Origin: Pseudomonas fluorescens
Lineage (GTDB): Bacteria; Pseudomonadota; Gammaproteobacteria; Pseudomonadales; Pseudomonadaceae
Reading direction: 5' to 3'
DNA: 62,953 nt
NCBI RefSeq assembly: GCF_018614775.1
Contig: NZ_JAGGOF010000007.1
Span: 15,251 to 78,203 of the forward strand
Shown here: in pieces, positions 36,073-47,068 of the stretch
Layout of the letters: every line of letters begins with the position of its first letter
Position numbering within the stretch: position 1 is the stretch's first letter
Translations under genes and position numbers: made by a program
The notes under the pieces: model-generated
The model's database searches: none
What the model was told of the DNA's origin: nothing
Seen by the model: only the letters and a program-made list of their open reading frames with translations

Positions 36073-36885
36073 TCAGTTGTCACGCAGGACCTTGGCTACG
36101 GTCGCGACGTTATGGGCGAGGTGCAGCGGATTGATGGTGCCGACAATAGCACTGGCGACGCCGGGGTGTTCAAACAACAGTTCGAAGCTGGCCCGCACCG
36201 GGTCCACGCCGGCACCCAGGCAGACGTGACCGCTGGCCAGGGCTTTCTTGACCAGGATCGCTTTGCCGTGCGCTGTTGCGTAATCAATGACAGCCTTCTC
36301 GTTTCGTTCGTTCAGATTGTAGGTGACCATTGCGCAATCGCCTTGCTCCAGCGCTTTCAAACCACCGTCGACGGTCTTGCCGGAAAAGCCGTAGCCGCCG
36401 ATCTTGCCCTCACGCTTGAGCGTCGCCAGGGTCGGGTAGACCTCGCTGTCGTCGAGGATCGCCAGGTCGTTGCCGTCGGAGTGCACCAGCACCAGGTCGA
36501 TGTAGTCCGTTTCCAGGCGCTTGAGGCTGCGCTCAACGGAGAATCGGGTATGGGCAGCGCTGAAGTCGTGGCGCGACTGGCCGTTGCTGAATTCTTCGCC
36601 GACCTTGCTGACAATCACCCAGTCCTGGCGTTGACCGCGCAACAGCGGGCCGAGGCGTTCTTCGCTGCGGCCATAGGCGGGGGCGGTGTCGATCAGGTTG
36701 ATGCCCAGGTCCCGTGCCAACTTGAGCAACAGGCGGGCTTCGTCGTCACCGGGAATCTGGAAGCCATTGGGGTACTTGACGCCCTGGTCGCGGCCAAGCT
36801 TGACCGTACCCAGGCCCAAGGGCGAGACCCGCGGGCCGTTATGGCCCAGCGGCCGATACAGATCATGCAGGGTCGCTTGGCTCAT
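36073..36885 (-). CDS. aldo/keto reductase
   Basis: NAD(P)H-dependent oxidoreductase of 270 residues with a TIM-barrel pattern. It has LGLGTVKLGRD near the N terminus, IDTAPAYGRSEERLG containing the catalytic Asp and Tyr, and VSKVGEE containing the catalytic Lys. YIDLVLVHSDG supplies the strand-4 His. It is shorter than many members but complete. It overlaps the stop of the upstream FAD oxidoreductase by four bases (ATGA), so the two are translationally coupled and may act in one pathway. The substrate is unknown; PA4992 is the syntenic counterpart. Confidence 0.87.
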   Translation of the reverse strand: MSQATLHDLYRPLGHNGPRVSPLGLGTVKLGRDQGVKYPNGFQIPGDDEARLLLKLARDLGINLIDTAPAYGRSEERLGPLLRGQRQDWVIVSKVGEEFSNGQSRHDFSAAHTRFSVERSLKRLETDYIDLVLVHSDGNDLAILDDSEVYPTLATLKREGKIGGYGFSGKTVDGGLKALEQGDCAMVTYNLNERNEKAVIDYATAHGKAILVKKALASGHVCLGAGVDPVRASFELLFEHPGVASAIVGTINPLHLAHNVATVAKVLRDN

Positions 36886-38057
36886 GGCAGCAGTTGCTCC
36901 CAGGCAGGAATGCCCATGGGCGGTTTCGGCAGGTCAGGCAGCGGGGTAAGGTGGCTTGGCTGGATACCATCGCGTTGCAGTGCGTTGATCACCCGATCGG
37001 CGAAATCCGGGGCCAGGGCCAGTTTGGTCGGCCAGCCCACCAGCAGGCGATCCTTTTCGGCGAGGAAGGCATTGTCCGGGCGGGTCAGGCCCGATTGCTG
37101 CGGCTCGGCGCGATCCACCCGCAACGTGGCCCATTGCGCAGTGCTGAGGTCGACCCAGGGCAGCAACTGGCCGAGTTCTTTCTGGGCCGCGGTGATCTGC
37201 GCGCCGGGCTCGCGGGCTACGCCATCACCTTCGGCAAGATCGCCACCCAGGTACCAGACCCATTGGCCGTCGGCGGCCGGGTGGGTGGTCACGGTGACGC
37301 GCGGCTTCGGTCCGCCCCCCAGGCAATGGGCATAGAGCGGCTTGAGGCTCGGGCCCTTGACCAGGACCATGTGCAACGGCCGGCGCTGCATGGCCGGTTG
37401 GTCCAGGCCCAGGGCGCTGAGCAGGTCGGCGGTGCCGGCGCCGGCGCTGAGGACAATGCGCTGGGCGTGGATCGCGCGGTCGTCTACCTTCAGGCCGACC
37501 AGTTCGCCGCCTTCACGCAGCGGTTCGATGTGCTGCCCGGCCAGCAAGCCGTCACCGGCCAGTTCCGCCAGGCGTGCGATCAGGCTGGGCACGTCCACCA
37601 CCAGTTCGGCCAGGCGATAGACCTTGCCCTTGAAGCGCTTGTCTTGCAGGGCCGGGGGCAATTGGTCGCCCTTGACCTGATCGACCCGCCCGCGCACGGC
37701 CTTGCTGGCAAAGAAACTGGTGAGGTTGCCGGCCAGGGTGCCGGGGGACCAGAGGTAGTGGGCATCCGAGAGCATGCGCACGCCGGACAGGTCCAGTTCG
37801 CCTTCGCCCTTGAGGGCTTCGCGCCAGCGACGCGGCATGTCGGCGATGGCTTCCGAGGCGCCGGTCAAGGCGCCGTGCAAGGCGTACTTGGCGCCGCCGT
37901 GGATGATGCCCTGGGATTTGACGCTCTGTCCGCCGCCAAGGCTGGCGCTCTCCACCAACACCGTCGAAAAGCCCTGCCGGCGCAGGCGTGCATTCAGCCA
38001 GAGGCCGGCGACTCCGGCGCCGACAATCAGAACGTCGGTGGAAATAACGGATGGCAT
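36882..38057 (-). CDS. FAD-dependent oxidoreductase (DAO family)
   Basis: Flavin oxidoreductase of 391 residues with the N-terminal dinucleotide-binding motif VLIVGAGVAGLWLNARL, an acidic ribose-binding end VLVES, and a DAO-like body. The start at 38057 is preferred because GAGG lies 7 bases upstream and MPSVISTDVLIVGAG is the usual short lead. A start 30 bases earlier runs into a repeat tract. It is coupled to the aldo/keto reductase gene by an ATGA overlap; synteny matches PA4991. The substrate is not evident, though an amino acid or hydroxy acid is possible. Confidence 0.85.
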   Translation of the reverse strand: MPSVISTDVLIVGAGVAGLWLNARLRRQGFSTVLVESASLGGGQSVKSQGIIHGGAKYALHGALTGASEAIADMPRRWREALKGEGELDLSGVRMLSDAHYLWSPGTLAGNLTSFFASKAVRGRVDQVKGDQLPPALQDKRFKGKVYRLAELVVDVPSLIARLAELAGDGLLAGQHIEPLREGGELVGLKVDDRAIHAQRIVLSAGAGTADLLSALGLDQPAMQRRPLHMVLVKGPSLKPLYAHCLGGGPKPRVTVTTHPAADGQWVWYLGGDLAEGDGVAREPGAQITAAQKELGQLLPWVDLSTAQWATLRVDRAEPQQSGLTRPDNAFLAEKDRLLVGWPTKLALAPDFADRVINALQRDGIQPSHLTPLPDLPKPPMGIPAWEQLLP

Positions 38058-38084
38058 GCAGCGACCTCGGAGAAAGTGAAGCGG

Positions 38085-38160
38085 CAAGTTTCAAGCTTCA
38101 AGCTTCAAGTTACAAGCGAGAGGCTGTCCCCTGGCTTGCAGCTTGCAGCTTGCAGCTTCA
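38085..38160. repeat. heptad repeats in inverted orientation (TTCAAGC and GCTTGCA)
   Basis: Near-tandem copies of TTCAAGC at 38085-38117 face tandem copies of GCTTGCA at 38134-38158. The two halves are imperfect reverse complements and could fold into a long hairpin. The tract overlaps the end of the SMR gene and the leader of the FAD oxidoreductase gene. Confidence 0.7.
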
Positions 38161-38490
38161 GTGCCCAGCAGTCTTGGAAAAAAGCTGGATCACCACAACC
38201 CCCAGCACAATCAACGCCATCCCCAGCATCGCCGGCACGTCCAGCTTCTGCCCGTAGATGAACAGCGCGGCCACGCTGACCATGACGATGCCCATGCCGG
38301 CCCAGACCGCATACGCGACGCCCACCGGGACGGTGCGCACCACCAGAGTCAGCATCCAGAAGGCGATGCCGTAGCCCACGATCACCAACACCAGCGGCAA
38401 CGGCGTGCTCAGGCCTTTCACCGCTTTCATCGACACGGTGGCGATCACTTCGGCGCAGATGGCGATAGCGAGGTAGTAGTAAGCGTTCAT
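38158..38490 (-). CDS. small multidrug resistance (SMR) family transporter
   Basis: A 110-residue protein with four transmembrane helices and the EmrE signature glutamate at residue 14 (AICAEVIATVSMKA). It also has the helix-3 region AYAVWAGMGIVMV typical of proton-coupled SMR exporters. It works as a dual-topology dimer in the inner membrane. It is divergent from a LysR gene, a likely regulator, across about 100 bases; PA4990-PA4989 have the same layout. Subtype (Qac-like or Gdx-like) is uncertain, although AYAVWAG favours the Qac/EmrE group. Confidence 0.9.
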   Translation of the reverse strand: MNAYYYLAIAICAEVIATVSMKAVKGLSTPLPLVLVIVGYGIAFWMLTLVVRTVPVGVAYAVWAGMGIVMVSVAALFIYGQKLDVPAMLGMALIVLGVVVIQLFSKTAGH

Positions 38491-38593
38491 GGGCAGTCCT
38501 CGGTGAATAGTGCGTCTTTCGATGGCGACATTATTGGAATCCGCGCAGATGCGGTAAAGTCATTACCTATCTGCCTATGAGATAGGTTGCGAC

Positions 38594-39484
38594 ATGAATG
38601 TTCAGTGGAATCTGGAGCAACTGCGGCTGTTCGTGGAGGTCGCCGATAAGCGTTCGTTTTCCGCCGTGGCGCGGGACCGGCGCAAGGCTCAATCGGCCAT
38701 CAGCAGCGCGATTGCCCTGCTGGAAACCGACCTGGGCGTGAGCCTGTTCGAGCGCAGCAGTGGCCGCCAGCCGACGCTCACCGAAGCCGGCGAGGCGTTG
38801 CTGGAAGAGGCAAGGGAGGTCTTGCGCCAGTGCGAGCGCCTCAACGGTCGGGTGCTGGCGCTGATGCGCGGACAGGAAGCGTCGCTGCGTCTGGCCCAGG
38901 ACGAGGCCATGCCCTATCAACCGGTCATCGATAGCCTGGCGGCGTTGGCCGAGCAATTCCCCACCCTTGAGGTTCAACTGGCCAGCGCCGCCCAGGGCGA
39001 TGTGGCGCGTAAGTTGGTGGAGCGCCGCGCCGACCTGGGGTTGTTGTTCTACCACGATCAGATCCCCGAAGCCCTGGAGCGCCGAGTGCTGGGCAGCGTC
39101 GAGATGGTCACGGTGTGTGGCAAGGGGCATCCGCTGGCCAGCCACGATTATGTGTCCTGCCGGGAAATGGCCCGGCACCGGCAGCTATTGATGGCAACCC
39201 AGTCCAGCGTCTATCCGGGCAGTGAGCAAGCCAGCCCGCAAGTCTGGCGCGCCGACAGTTTCTACGTGCTGGCCGAATGGCTGCGCAGCGGACTGGGTTG
39301 GGCCTGGCTGCCACGGCACGTGGTGCAATACCCGGCGTACCTGGGTGACATGGTCGAGCTCAACAGCGAATGGACCCCGCCGGCCCTGGTGGTGGAGCTG
39401 GTCTGGCGCCGCGACGAACCCCTGGGCCCGGCGGCGCGCTGGCTGGCGGAACGTTTTGCCGTGCAGTTGCAGGCGATCGGCTGA
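38594..39484 (+). CDS. LysR family transcriptional regulator
   Basis: DNA-binding regulator of 296 residues. The N-terminal winged helix-turn-helix begins LEQLRLFVEVADKRSFSAVARDRRKAQSAISSAI, with the family LFERSSGRQPTLTEAG wing. The C-terminal effector domain spans about 90-290. It is divergent from the SMR transporter, which it may control. The intergenic stretch 38491-38593 includes CCTATCTGCCTATGAGATAGG, the outer parts of which form an inverted repeat and could be its operator. The effector is unknown. Confidence 0.88.
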   Translation: MNVQWNLEQLRLFVEVADKRSFSAVARDRRKAQSAISSAIALLETDLGVSLFERSSGRQPTLTEAGEALLEEAREVLRQCERLNGRVLALMRGQEASLRLAQDEAMPYQPVIDSLAALAEQFPTLEVQLASAAQGDVARKLVERRADLGLLFYHDQIPEALERRVLGSVEMVTVCGKGHPLASHDYVSCREMARHRQLLMATQSSVYPGSEQASPQVWRADSFYVLAEWLRSGLGWAWLPRHVVQYPAYLGDMVELNSEWTPPALVVELVWRRDEPLGPAARWLAERFAVQLQAIG

Positions 39485-39506
39485 AAAACCGATAAACTCC
39501 GCCGCC

Positions 39507-40787
39507 ATGAACAGAACTCTCTATAGCGCATTGTTTTACCTGGGGCTGCCACTGGTAGCGATTCGGCTGTGGCTACGGGCGCGCAAGGCGCCGGCGTATG
39601 CCCGGCGCATCGGCGAGCGCTTTTCCTGGGGCTTGCCGGCCATCGCGTCAGGCGGTATCTGGGTCCACGCGGTCTCGGTGGGCGAGAGCATTGCCGCCGC
39701 GCCGATGATCCGCGCCTTGCTGCAGCGTTATCCACAGCTGCCGATTACCGTGACCTGCATGACGCCGACGGGATCGGAGCGGGTCCAGGCGTTGTTCGCC
39801 AACGAGCCGCGGATTCAACACTGCTATCTGCCGTACGATTTGCCCTGCGCCGCCAAGCGTTTTCTCGATCGGGTGCGTCCGTGCCTGGCGGTGATCATGG
39901 AAACCGAGCTGTGGCCCAACCACATTCACCAATGCGCCAAACGCGGTATTCCGGTAGCCCTGGCGAATGCGCGGTTGTCGGAGCGCTCGGCCCGCGGCTA
40001 TGCACGCTTTCCCAAGCTGACCCGGCCGATGCTCGCCGAGATGAGCCTGTTTGCCGTGCAGACCGAAGCCGAGGCCCAACGCTTCCGCCAGTTGGGTGCC
40101 CGGGTGGACACCGTTGAGGTCACGGGCTCGATCAAGTTTGACTTGACCATCGACCCGCAATTGCTCGAAAGCGCCAGTGCCCTGCGCAGCCAATGGCAGG
40201 CGACGGATCGTCCGGTCTGGATCGCCGCGAGCACCCATGAGGGCGAAGACGAGGTGGTACTGGCCGCCCACCGGCGACTGCTCGACAGCTACCCCGATGC
40301 GTTGTTGATCCTGGTGCCGCGTCATCCCGAGCGTTTTGACTCCGTCCACCAGCTCTGCGAAAGCCAGGGCTTCGCCACGGAGCGGCGCTCCAGCGCAAAG
40401 CCCGTTACCGCCCAAGTCTCGGTGCTGCTGGGCGACACCATGGGCGAACTGCTGTTTCTCTACGCGTTGGCCGATAGCGCGTTCGTTGGCGGCAGCCTGG
40501 TGCCCAACGGCGGCCATAACCTGCTCGAACCGGCGGCGCTGGCGAAACCAGTGCTCAGCGGCCCCCACCTGTTCAACTTCCTCGAAATCGCCGCGCAACT
40601 ACGCAGTGCCGGAGCGTTGCAGGAAGTCGACGATGCCGAAAGCCTGGCCCTGGCGGTCCAGCGCCTGTTCGAACTGCCACGCGATGCCCAGCGCATGGCC
40701 GAGGCGGGATTGAAGGTGATGCGCAGCAATCAGGGCGCCTTGCAGCGGTTGCTGGAGGGGTTGGGGCGGTTGATGTCCAGCCAGTGA
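39507..40787 (+). CDS. waaA: 3-deoxy-D-manno-octulosonic acid (Kdo) transferase
   Basis: GT30 enzyme that attaches Kdo to lipid IVA at the inner membrane, the first step of core assembly. The 426-residue protein starts MNRTLYSALFYLGLPLVAIRL with a membrane anchor. It has VSVGESIAAAPMIRALL carrying the catalytic glutamate, METELWPN, and the donor site GGHNLLEPAALAKPVLSGPH. The start is the ATG 22 bases after the LysR stop; the longer open frame overlaps that gene and is rejected. The stop codon lies at the edge of a 110-bp repeat. PA4988 is the counterpart. Confidence 0.95.
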   Translation: MNRTLYSALFYLGLPLVAIRLWLRARKAPAYARRIGERFSWGLPAIASGGIWVHAVSVGESIAAAPMIRALLQRYPQLPITVTCMTPTGSERVQALFANEPRIQHCYLPYDLPCAAKRFLDRVRPCLAVIMETELWPNHIHQCAKRGIPVALANARLSERSARGYARFPKLTRPMLAEMSLFAVQTEAEAQRFRQLGARVDTVEVTGSIKFDLTIDPQLLESASALRSQWQATDRPVWIAASTHEGEDEVVLAAHRRLLDSYPDALLILVPRHPERFDSVHQLCESQGFATERRSSAKPVTAQVSVLLGDTMGELLFLYALADSAFVGGSLVPNGGHNLLEPAALAKPVLSGPHLFNFLEIAAQLRSAGALQEVDDAESLALAVQRLFELPRDAQRMAEAGLKVMRSNQGALQRLLEGLGRLMSSQ

Positions 40788-40895
40788 TCGTTCCCACGCT
40801 CTGCGTGGGAATGCGGCCCGGGACGCTTTGCGTCCCTCAGGTGCCGAACGCGGAGCGTCCGTGGAGGCATTCCCACGCAGAGCGTGGGAACGATC
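40786..40895. repeat. 110-bp element with 29-bp perfect terminal inverted repeats
   Basis: The arms 40786-40814 and 40867-40895 are exact reverse complements (each contains CGTTCCCACGCTCTGCGTGG or its complement), and each arm also contains its own smaller palindrome. The spacer holds a further hairpin (GGGACGC/GCGTCCC). It resembles interspersed repeats known in P. fluorescens genomes. It separates convergent waaA and opmH, and its first two bases are the last two of the waaA stop codon. It may work as a bidirectional terminator. Confidence 0.85.
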
Positions 40896-40913
40896 AGGCA
40901 CGCAGTGGGTGGT

Positions 40914-42353
40914 TTACTGCGCCGGCCTTGACCGCAACTGCTGCGCCGCCGCCTGCGCCAGGTCCGGCGGCAGGAAGTCCTTGTCCGGGTTGTAGTCGGA
41001 CTTGAGGTAGCGCGACAGGTCCTGCAAGTCGGCCGGGCTCAGCGTGCCGGCGGCCTGCTTGAGGCGCAGGTTGTCGAGGATGTAGTCGTAGCGGGCGTTG
41101 TTGTAGTTGCGCACCGAGGTGTACAGCTGGCGCTGGGCATCGAGTACATCGACGATGTTGCGGGTGCCCACCTGGTAGCCGATCTCGGTGGCTTCCACGG
41201 CGCTCTGGTTGGAAATGATCGACTGGCGCCGCGCCTGGACTTGTTCCACATCGGTGTTCACCGCGCGGTGCAGGTTACGGGTGTTCTCCACCACCTGCCG
41301 GCGCAGGCCTTCGCGTTGCTGTTCGGTCTGGGTGAGTTGCGAGTAGGACTCGCGCACCTGGGAACTGGTCAGCCCGCCGCTGTAGATCGGGATACTCAAC
41401 TGCAGCGCCAGGGTGCGCTGCTCGACGTCGCCGCCATAGGGCCGGCCGATGGTATTCGGGTTGCTGAAACCCAAGGCGTCGTTGTCACCTTTCTCGTATT
41501 TCGCCACGGCGTCCAGGGTCGGCGCGTGACCGGCCTTGCGCTGGCGCAGGGTGTCTTCGGCGGCGTCGACAGCATAGTTGCTGGCAAGCAGGTTGAGGTT
41601 CTGCCTGGCCGCCGTGTCGACCCAGGCCTTGGCGTCGTTCGGGGCCGGCGGCAGGATCGGCAGCGTGTGGACGATGCCCTGGAGCGAGTTGTACTGGCGG
41701 TTGGTCAGGGTGATCAGCGCTTCAAACGCGTCGTCGACCTGGCGCTGGGCGAGGATCCGGTTGGCCCGCGCGGTGTCATAGCTGGCCTGGGATTGCAGGA
41801 CGTCGGTCTTGTCCGACAGGCCCACGTCGAAGCGTTCGTTGGACTGGTCGAGCTGGCGTTTGAACGCCGCTTCCTCGGCCTTGGTCGAGGCCAGGTTGTC
41901 CTGGCTGCGCAGCACGTTGAAATAGCTTTCGGCACTTTGCAGGATCATGTTCTGCTCGGTGGCCGACAGTTGCAGCGCGGCCTGTTCATTCACCGATTTG
42001 GCGGCCTGGAACTGGAACCAGCGATCGGCACGGAACAGCGGCTGGGACAGCGTCGCCTGGTAGGAGCGGGCGCTGCGGCTGGCGACGGCGGCCGGCTGGT
42101 CGATGTCAGTGCGCACGTTGGCCACTTCGGCCCCACCGGACAGGTTGGGCAACAACCCGGCACGCGCCTGGGGCACCACTTCCTTCTGGGCGCCGTACTG
42201 GGCGCGGGCGGCGGCCAGGTCGGCGTTGTTGTCCACCGCTTCCTGATACACGCTCACCAGATCGGTCCTGGTGGTCAGGGGCGCTTCGCCGGCCCAGGCC
42301 ATTCCATTGGACGCACAAGACACGGCAAGGGCCAGTGAGAGTTTGCGCAACAT
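40914..42353 (-). CDS. opmH: TolC family outer-membrane channel (OpmH type)
   Basis: Outer-membrane efflux and type I secretion channel of 479 residues. An N-terminal signal peptide (MLRKLSLALAVSCASNGMAWA) is followed by the repeated TolC halves rich in coiled-coil helices. The first half begins LVSVYQEAVDNNADLAAARAQY. The TolC-like SYQATLSQPLF and the C-terminal GTRNIVDVLDAQRQLY are also visible. In P. aeruginosa OpmH (PA4974) lies beside thiC as here and serves several pumps and AprA-like secretion. It is divergent from thiC. Confidence 0.9.
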   Translation of the reverse strand: MLRKLSLALAVSCASNGMAWAGEAPLTTRTDLVSVYQEAVDNNADLAAARAQYGAQKEVVPQARAGLLPNLSGGAEVANVRTDIDQPAAVASRSARSYQATLSQPLFRADRWFQFQAAKSVNEQAALQLSATEQNMILQSAESYFNVLRSQDNLASTKAEEAAFKRQLDQSNERFDVGLSDKTDVLQSQASYDTARANRILAQRQVDDAFEALITLTNRQYNSLQGIVHTLPILPPAPNDAKAWVDTAARQNLNLLASNYAVDAAEDTLRQRKAGHAPTLDAVAKYEKGDNDALGFSNPNTIGRPYGGDVEQRTLALQLSIPIYSGGLTSSQVRESYSQLTQTEQQREGLRRQVVENTRNLHRAVNTDVEQVQARRQSIISNQSAVEATEIGYQVGTRNIVDVLDAQRQLYTSVRNYNNARYDYILDNLRLKQAAGTLSPADLQDLSRYLKSDYNPDKDFLPPDLAQAAAQQLRSRPAQ

Positions 42354-44677
<2,324 letters not shown>

Positions 44678-44712
44678 TCTGAGCTGGATGCGGCGGTGAC
44701 CTTGCCGCCGCA

Positions 44713-44805
44713 TTCGCGAGCAAGCCCGCTCCCACAAAGGATCTGCTGTGAACACACTCTTTGTGAACGACAGAGATCCCTTGTGGGAGCGGGCTTGCTC
44801 GCGAA
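44713..44805. repeat. REPIN between thiC and cytX
   Basis: Inverted 32-base arms (44713-44744 and 44774-44805, one mismatch) contain the CGCGAGCAAGCCCGCTCCCA core and its complement. The doublet extends an open frame in front of cytX, giving a false N-terminal extension. Confidence 0.88.
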
Positions 44806-44845
44806 AGCATTTCCAGAACAACAAATATCATCTGAGATAACACCC

Positions 44846-46138
44846 TTGAACATCCAACCCAGCACTTACTCCCCAGACACTCCGGTGGCACTGGACCAAC
44901 GCGTCTTCGGCGCCCGCGATCTCTTCTCCCTGTGGTTCTCCTTAGGCATCGGCCTGATGGTCTTGCAGGTCGGTGCCTTGCTGGCGCCGGGCCTGGGCCT
45001 GAGTGGTTCGTTGCTGGCGATTTTCCTCGGTACGCTGGTGGGCGTCCTGCTCCTGGCGGCCGTCGGCGTGATCGGCAGCGACACCGGCCTGTCGGCCATG
45101 GCCGCGCTGAAGCTCAGCCTGGGCAGCCAGGGCGCGAGCGTGCCGGCGCTGTTGAACCTGCTGCAATTGATCGGCTGGGGCTCGTTCGAAATCATCGTCA
45201 TGCGTGACGCCGCCAGCTTGCTCGGCGCTCGGGCGTTGGGCGAAGGCAGCCTGGGTTCGAGTCCGCTGTTATGGACGCTGTTCTTCGGTGCCCTGGCGAC
45301 GCTGCTGGCGGTGAGCGGGCCGCTGACGTTCGTGCGCCAGGTCCTGCGCAAGTGGGGCATCTGGCTCTTGCTGGCCGCGTGCACCTGGCTGACCTGGAAC
45401 CTGTTCGCCAAGGCCGACCTGGCGGCGCTGTGGGCCCAGGCTGGCGACGGCTCGATGCCGCTGGCCGTGGGGTTTGATATCGCGATCGCCATGCCGCTGT
45501 CCTGGCTGCCGCTGATTGCCGACTACTCACGCTTCGGCAAGCGCGCCAAAAATGTCTTCGGCGGCACCGCGCTGGGGTTCTTCATCGGTAATTTCTGGTT
45601 GATGAGCCTGGGCGTTGCCTACACCCTGGCGTTCGCGCCGAGCGGTGAGGTCAATGCGCTGCTGCTGGCCCTGGCGGGCGCGGGGCTGGGGATTCCGTTG
45701 CTGCTGATTCTGCTGGACGAGTCGGAAAACGCCTTCGCCGACATCCACTCGGCGGCGGTGTCCAGCGGCATGCTGTCGGGGCTGAAAGTCGAGCATCTGG
45801 CCCTGGCGATTGGCGTCCTGTGCACCTTGATCGCCTGCTTCGCGCCGCTGGCGCAGTACCAGAACTTCCTGTTGTTGATCGGCTCGGTGTTCGCGCCGCT
45901 GTTCGGCGTGGTGCTGGTGGACCACTTCATCCTGCGCAAACGCAGCAGCCAGTCGGCATCAGCCGCGCTGCGCTGGCCGGCACTGTTGGCCTGGCTGGGC
46001 GGGGTGAGCACTTATCACCTGCTGGCCAACCTCTATCCGGACGTTGGCGCAACCCTGCCGTCGCTGGTCCTGGCAGGGTTGCTGCAACTGGTGCTGGGCC
46101 GGGCGTTCAGCTACGGCCGGGGAACAGCTCGGGCTTGA
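44846..46138 (+). CDS. cytX: putative hydroxymethylpyrimidine transporter CytX
   Basis: Inner-membrane permease of the NCS1 nucleobase family, 430 residues with about 12 hydrophobic segments (for example LWFSLGIGLMVLQVGALLAPG). The NCS1-like PLSWLPLIADYSRF is conserved. CytX genes are typically found with thiamine genes and are predicted to import hydroxymethylpyrimidine; the thiC neighbour fits. The start is taken as TTG at 44846, giving the family start NIQPSTYSPDTPVALDQRVF; it has only a weak site upstream. The longer frame runs through a REPIN. Its last 32 bases overlap a convergent gene. Confidence 0.87.
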   Translation: MNIQPSTYSPDTPVALDQRVFGARDLFSLWFSLGIGLMVLQVGALLAPGLGLSGSLLAIFLGTLVGVLLLAAVGVIGSDTGLSAMAALKLSLGSQGASVPALLNLLQLIGWGSFEIIVMRDAASLLGARALGEGSLGSSPLLWTLFFGALATLLAVSGPLTFVRQVLRKWGIWLLLAACTWLTWNLFAKADLAALWAQAGDGSMPLAVGFDIAIAMPLSWLPLIADYSRFGKRAKNVFGGTALGFFIGNFWLMSLGVAYTLAFAPSGEVNALLLALAGAGLGIPLLLILLDESENAFADIHSAAVSSGMLSGLKVEHLALAIGVLCTLIACFAPLAQYQNFLLLIGSVFAPLFGVVLVDHFILRKRSSQSASAALRWPALLAWLGGVSTYHLLANLYPDVGATLPSLVLAGLLQLVLGRAFSYGRGTARA

Positions 46139-46853
46139 GGATGCCGTTGAGGCGCGGGTAAGCGATCTTCAGTTCGATATGGCCCAGGGCGTACGGCGCA
46201 ATGGTGCTGGTTTCGTACTTGAGGATCACCCCGCCGTAGGTCAGGGCAATGTGCGGGGTTTTCTGGAAGGACCACTGTTTCAGGAACTCCGGTTCCTGAT
46301 CCAGCCTGGTGCTGATCAGCCAACTGTTATGGGCCACCTGAGCGGCTTTCCAGAACGCCTCTTCCTGGCCCGGCAGCAACATGTCCGACAGGGTCAGCAC
46401 CTTGTGCTGCTGGCGCGAATAGTTGATGAAGCCGCGGCCCGGCGTACCGTGGGCGCCGCCGGTGTCCAGGTAGCTGGACAATTCGATGATCACCAAGCCG
46501 TCATGCTGCTCGCGTACCTTGGCTTGCAAATAGCTGCTGCTGCGCGGAGCGGCGTTGCGCAGGAACTGCTCGCGATAGGCGGCCAGCGTTGGTGCCACCG
46601 GGGCGTCCGGGGCGGTGCGGGTCATTTGCAGCAGGCGTTTTTCGACGATGCCATCCAGCGCCGGTTCAGTGGGAAAGCGCAGGGTGTCAATGTTCACCAA
46701 CGGGCAATCGGCGCTGGCGCAGCCGGGCTGCAATTGCTCCGAGGCGTCGCGGGTGGTTTCCAGCGGGGCGCGGTAGTTGGGTTGGAACAGGCTTTGGCAG
46801 GCACCCAGCATCAGGGCAATGGCGGCCAGCGAGACAATTCTGAAAAGCGACAT
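46107..46853 (-). CDS. RsiV-like lipoprotein (DUF3298 family)
   Basis: A 248-residue protein with a lipoprotein signal peptide ending LMLGAC, so it is probably anchored in the outer or inner membrane facing the periplasm. The C-terminal half resembles DUF3298 (RsiV-like): SYLDTGGAHGTPGRGFINYSR, then LTLSDMLLPG, then HIALTYGGVILKY. In Bacillus this fold binds lysozyme, but in Gram-negatives the role is not settled. The gene overlaps the cytX end by 32 bases in convergent orientation and has no partner gene nearby. Confidence 0.82.
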   Translation of the reverse strand: MSLFRIVSLAAIALMLGACQSLFQPNYRAPLETTRDASEQLQPGCASADCPLVNIDTLRFPTEPALDGIVEKRLLQMTRTAPDAPVAPTLAAYREQFLRNAAPRSSSYLQAKVREQHDGLVIIELSSYLDTGGAHGTPGRGFINYSRQQHKVLTLSDMLLPGQEEAFWKAAQVAHNSWLISTRLDQEPEFLKQWSFQKTPHIALTYGGVILKYETSTIAPYALGHIELKIAYPRLNGILKPELFPGRS

Positions 46854-47068
46854 GGGCGTCCTTCGTGGAACAGGGAAAGGCGAAAAGTTACCCGCTTCGA
46901 CTGTCTGCAGGGCAATCAGTTCGCCACTAAGCTCATTAGAGTGATTTTACGCGCAGCCGTCCATCCCGATGACGGCAAAGGGGCTGCATCAAACGGTACG
47001 GGCGCGTTAGGATGGCGCCAAGCCGAGGTCGGAACCTCGCATCGATTTTGCTCCAGACGAGGACTGCC

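Noticed and set aside
44696..44845. N-terminal extension of cytX
   Set aside because: The extension is translated REPIN sequence; the conserved protein begins at the TTG at 44846.
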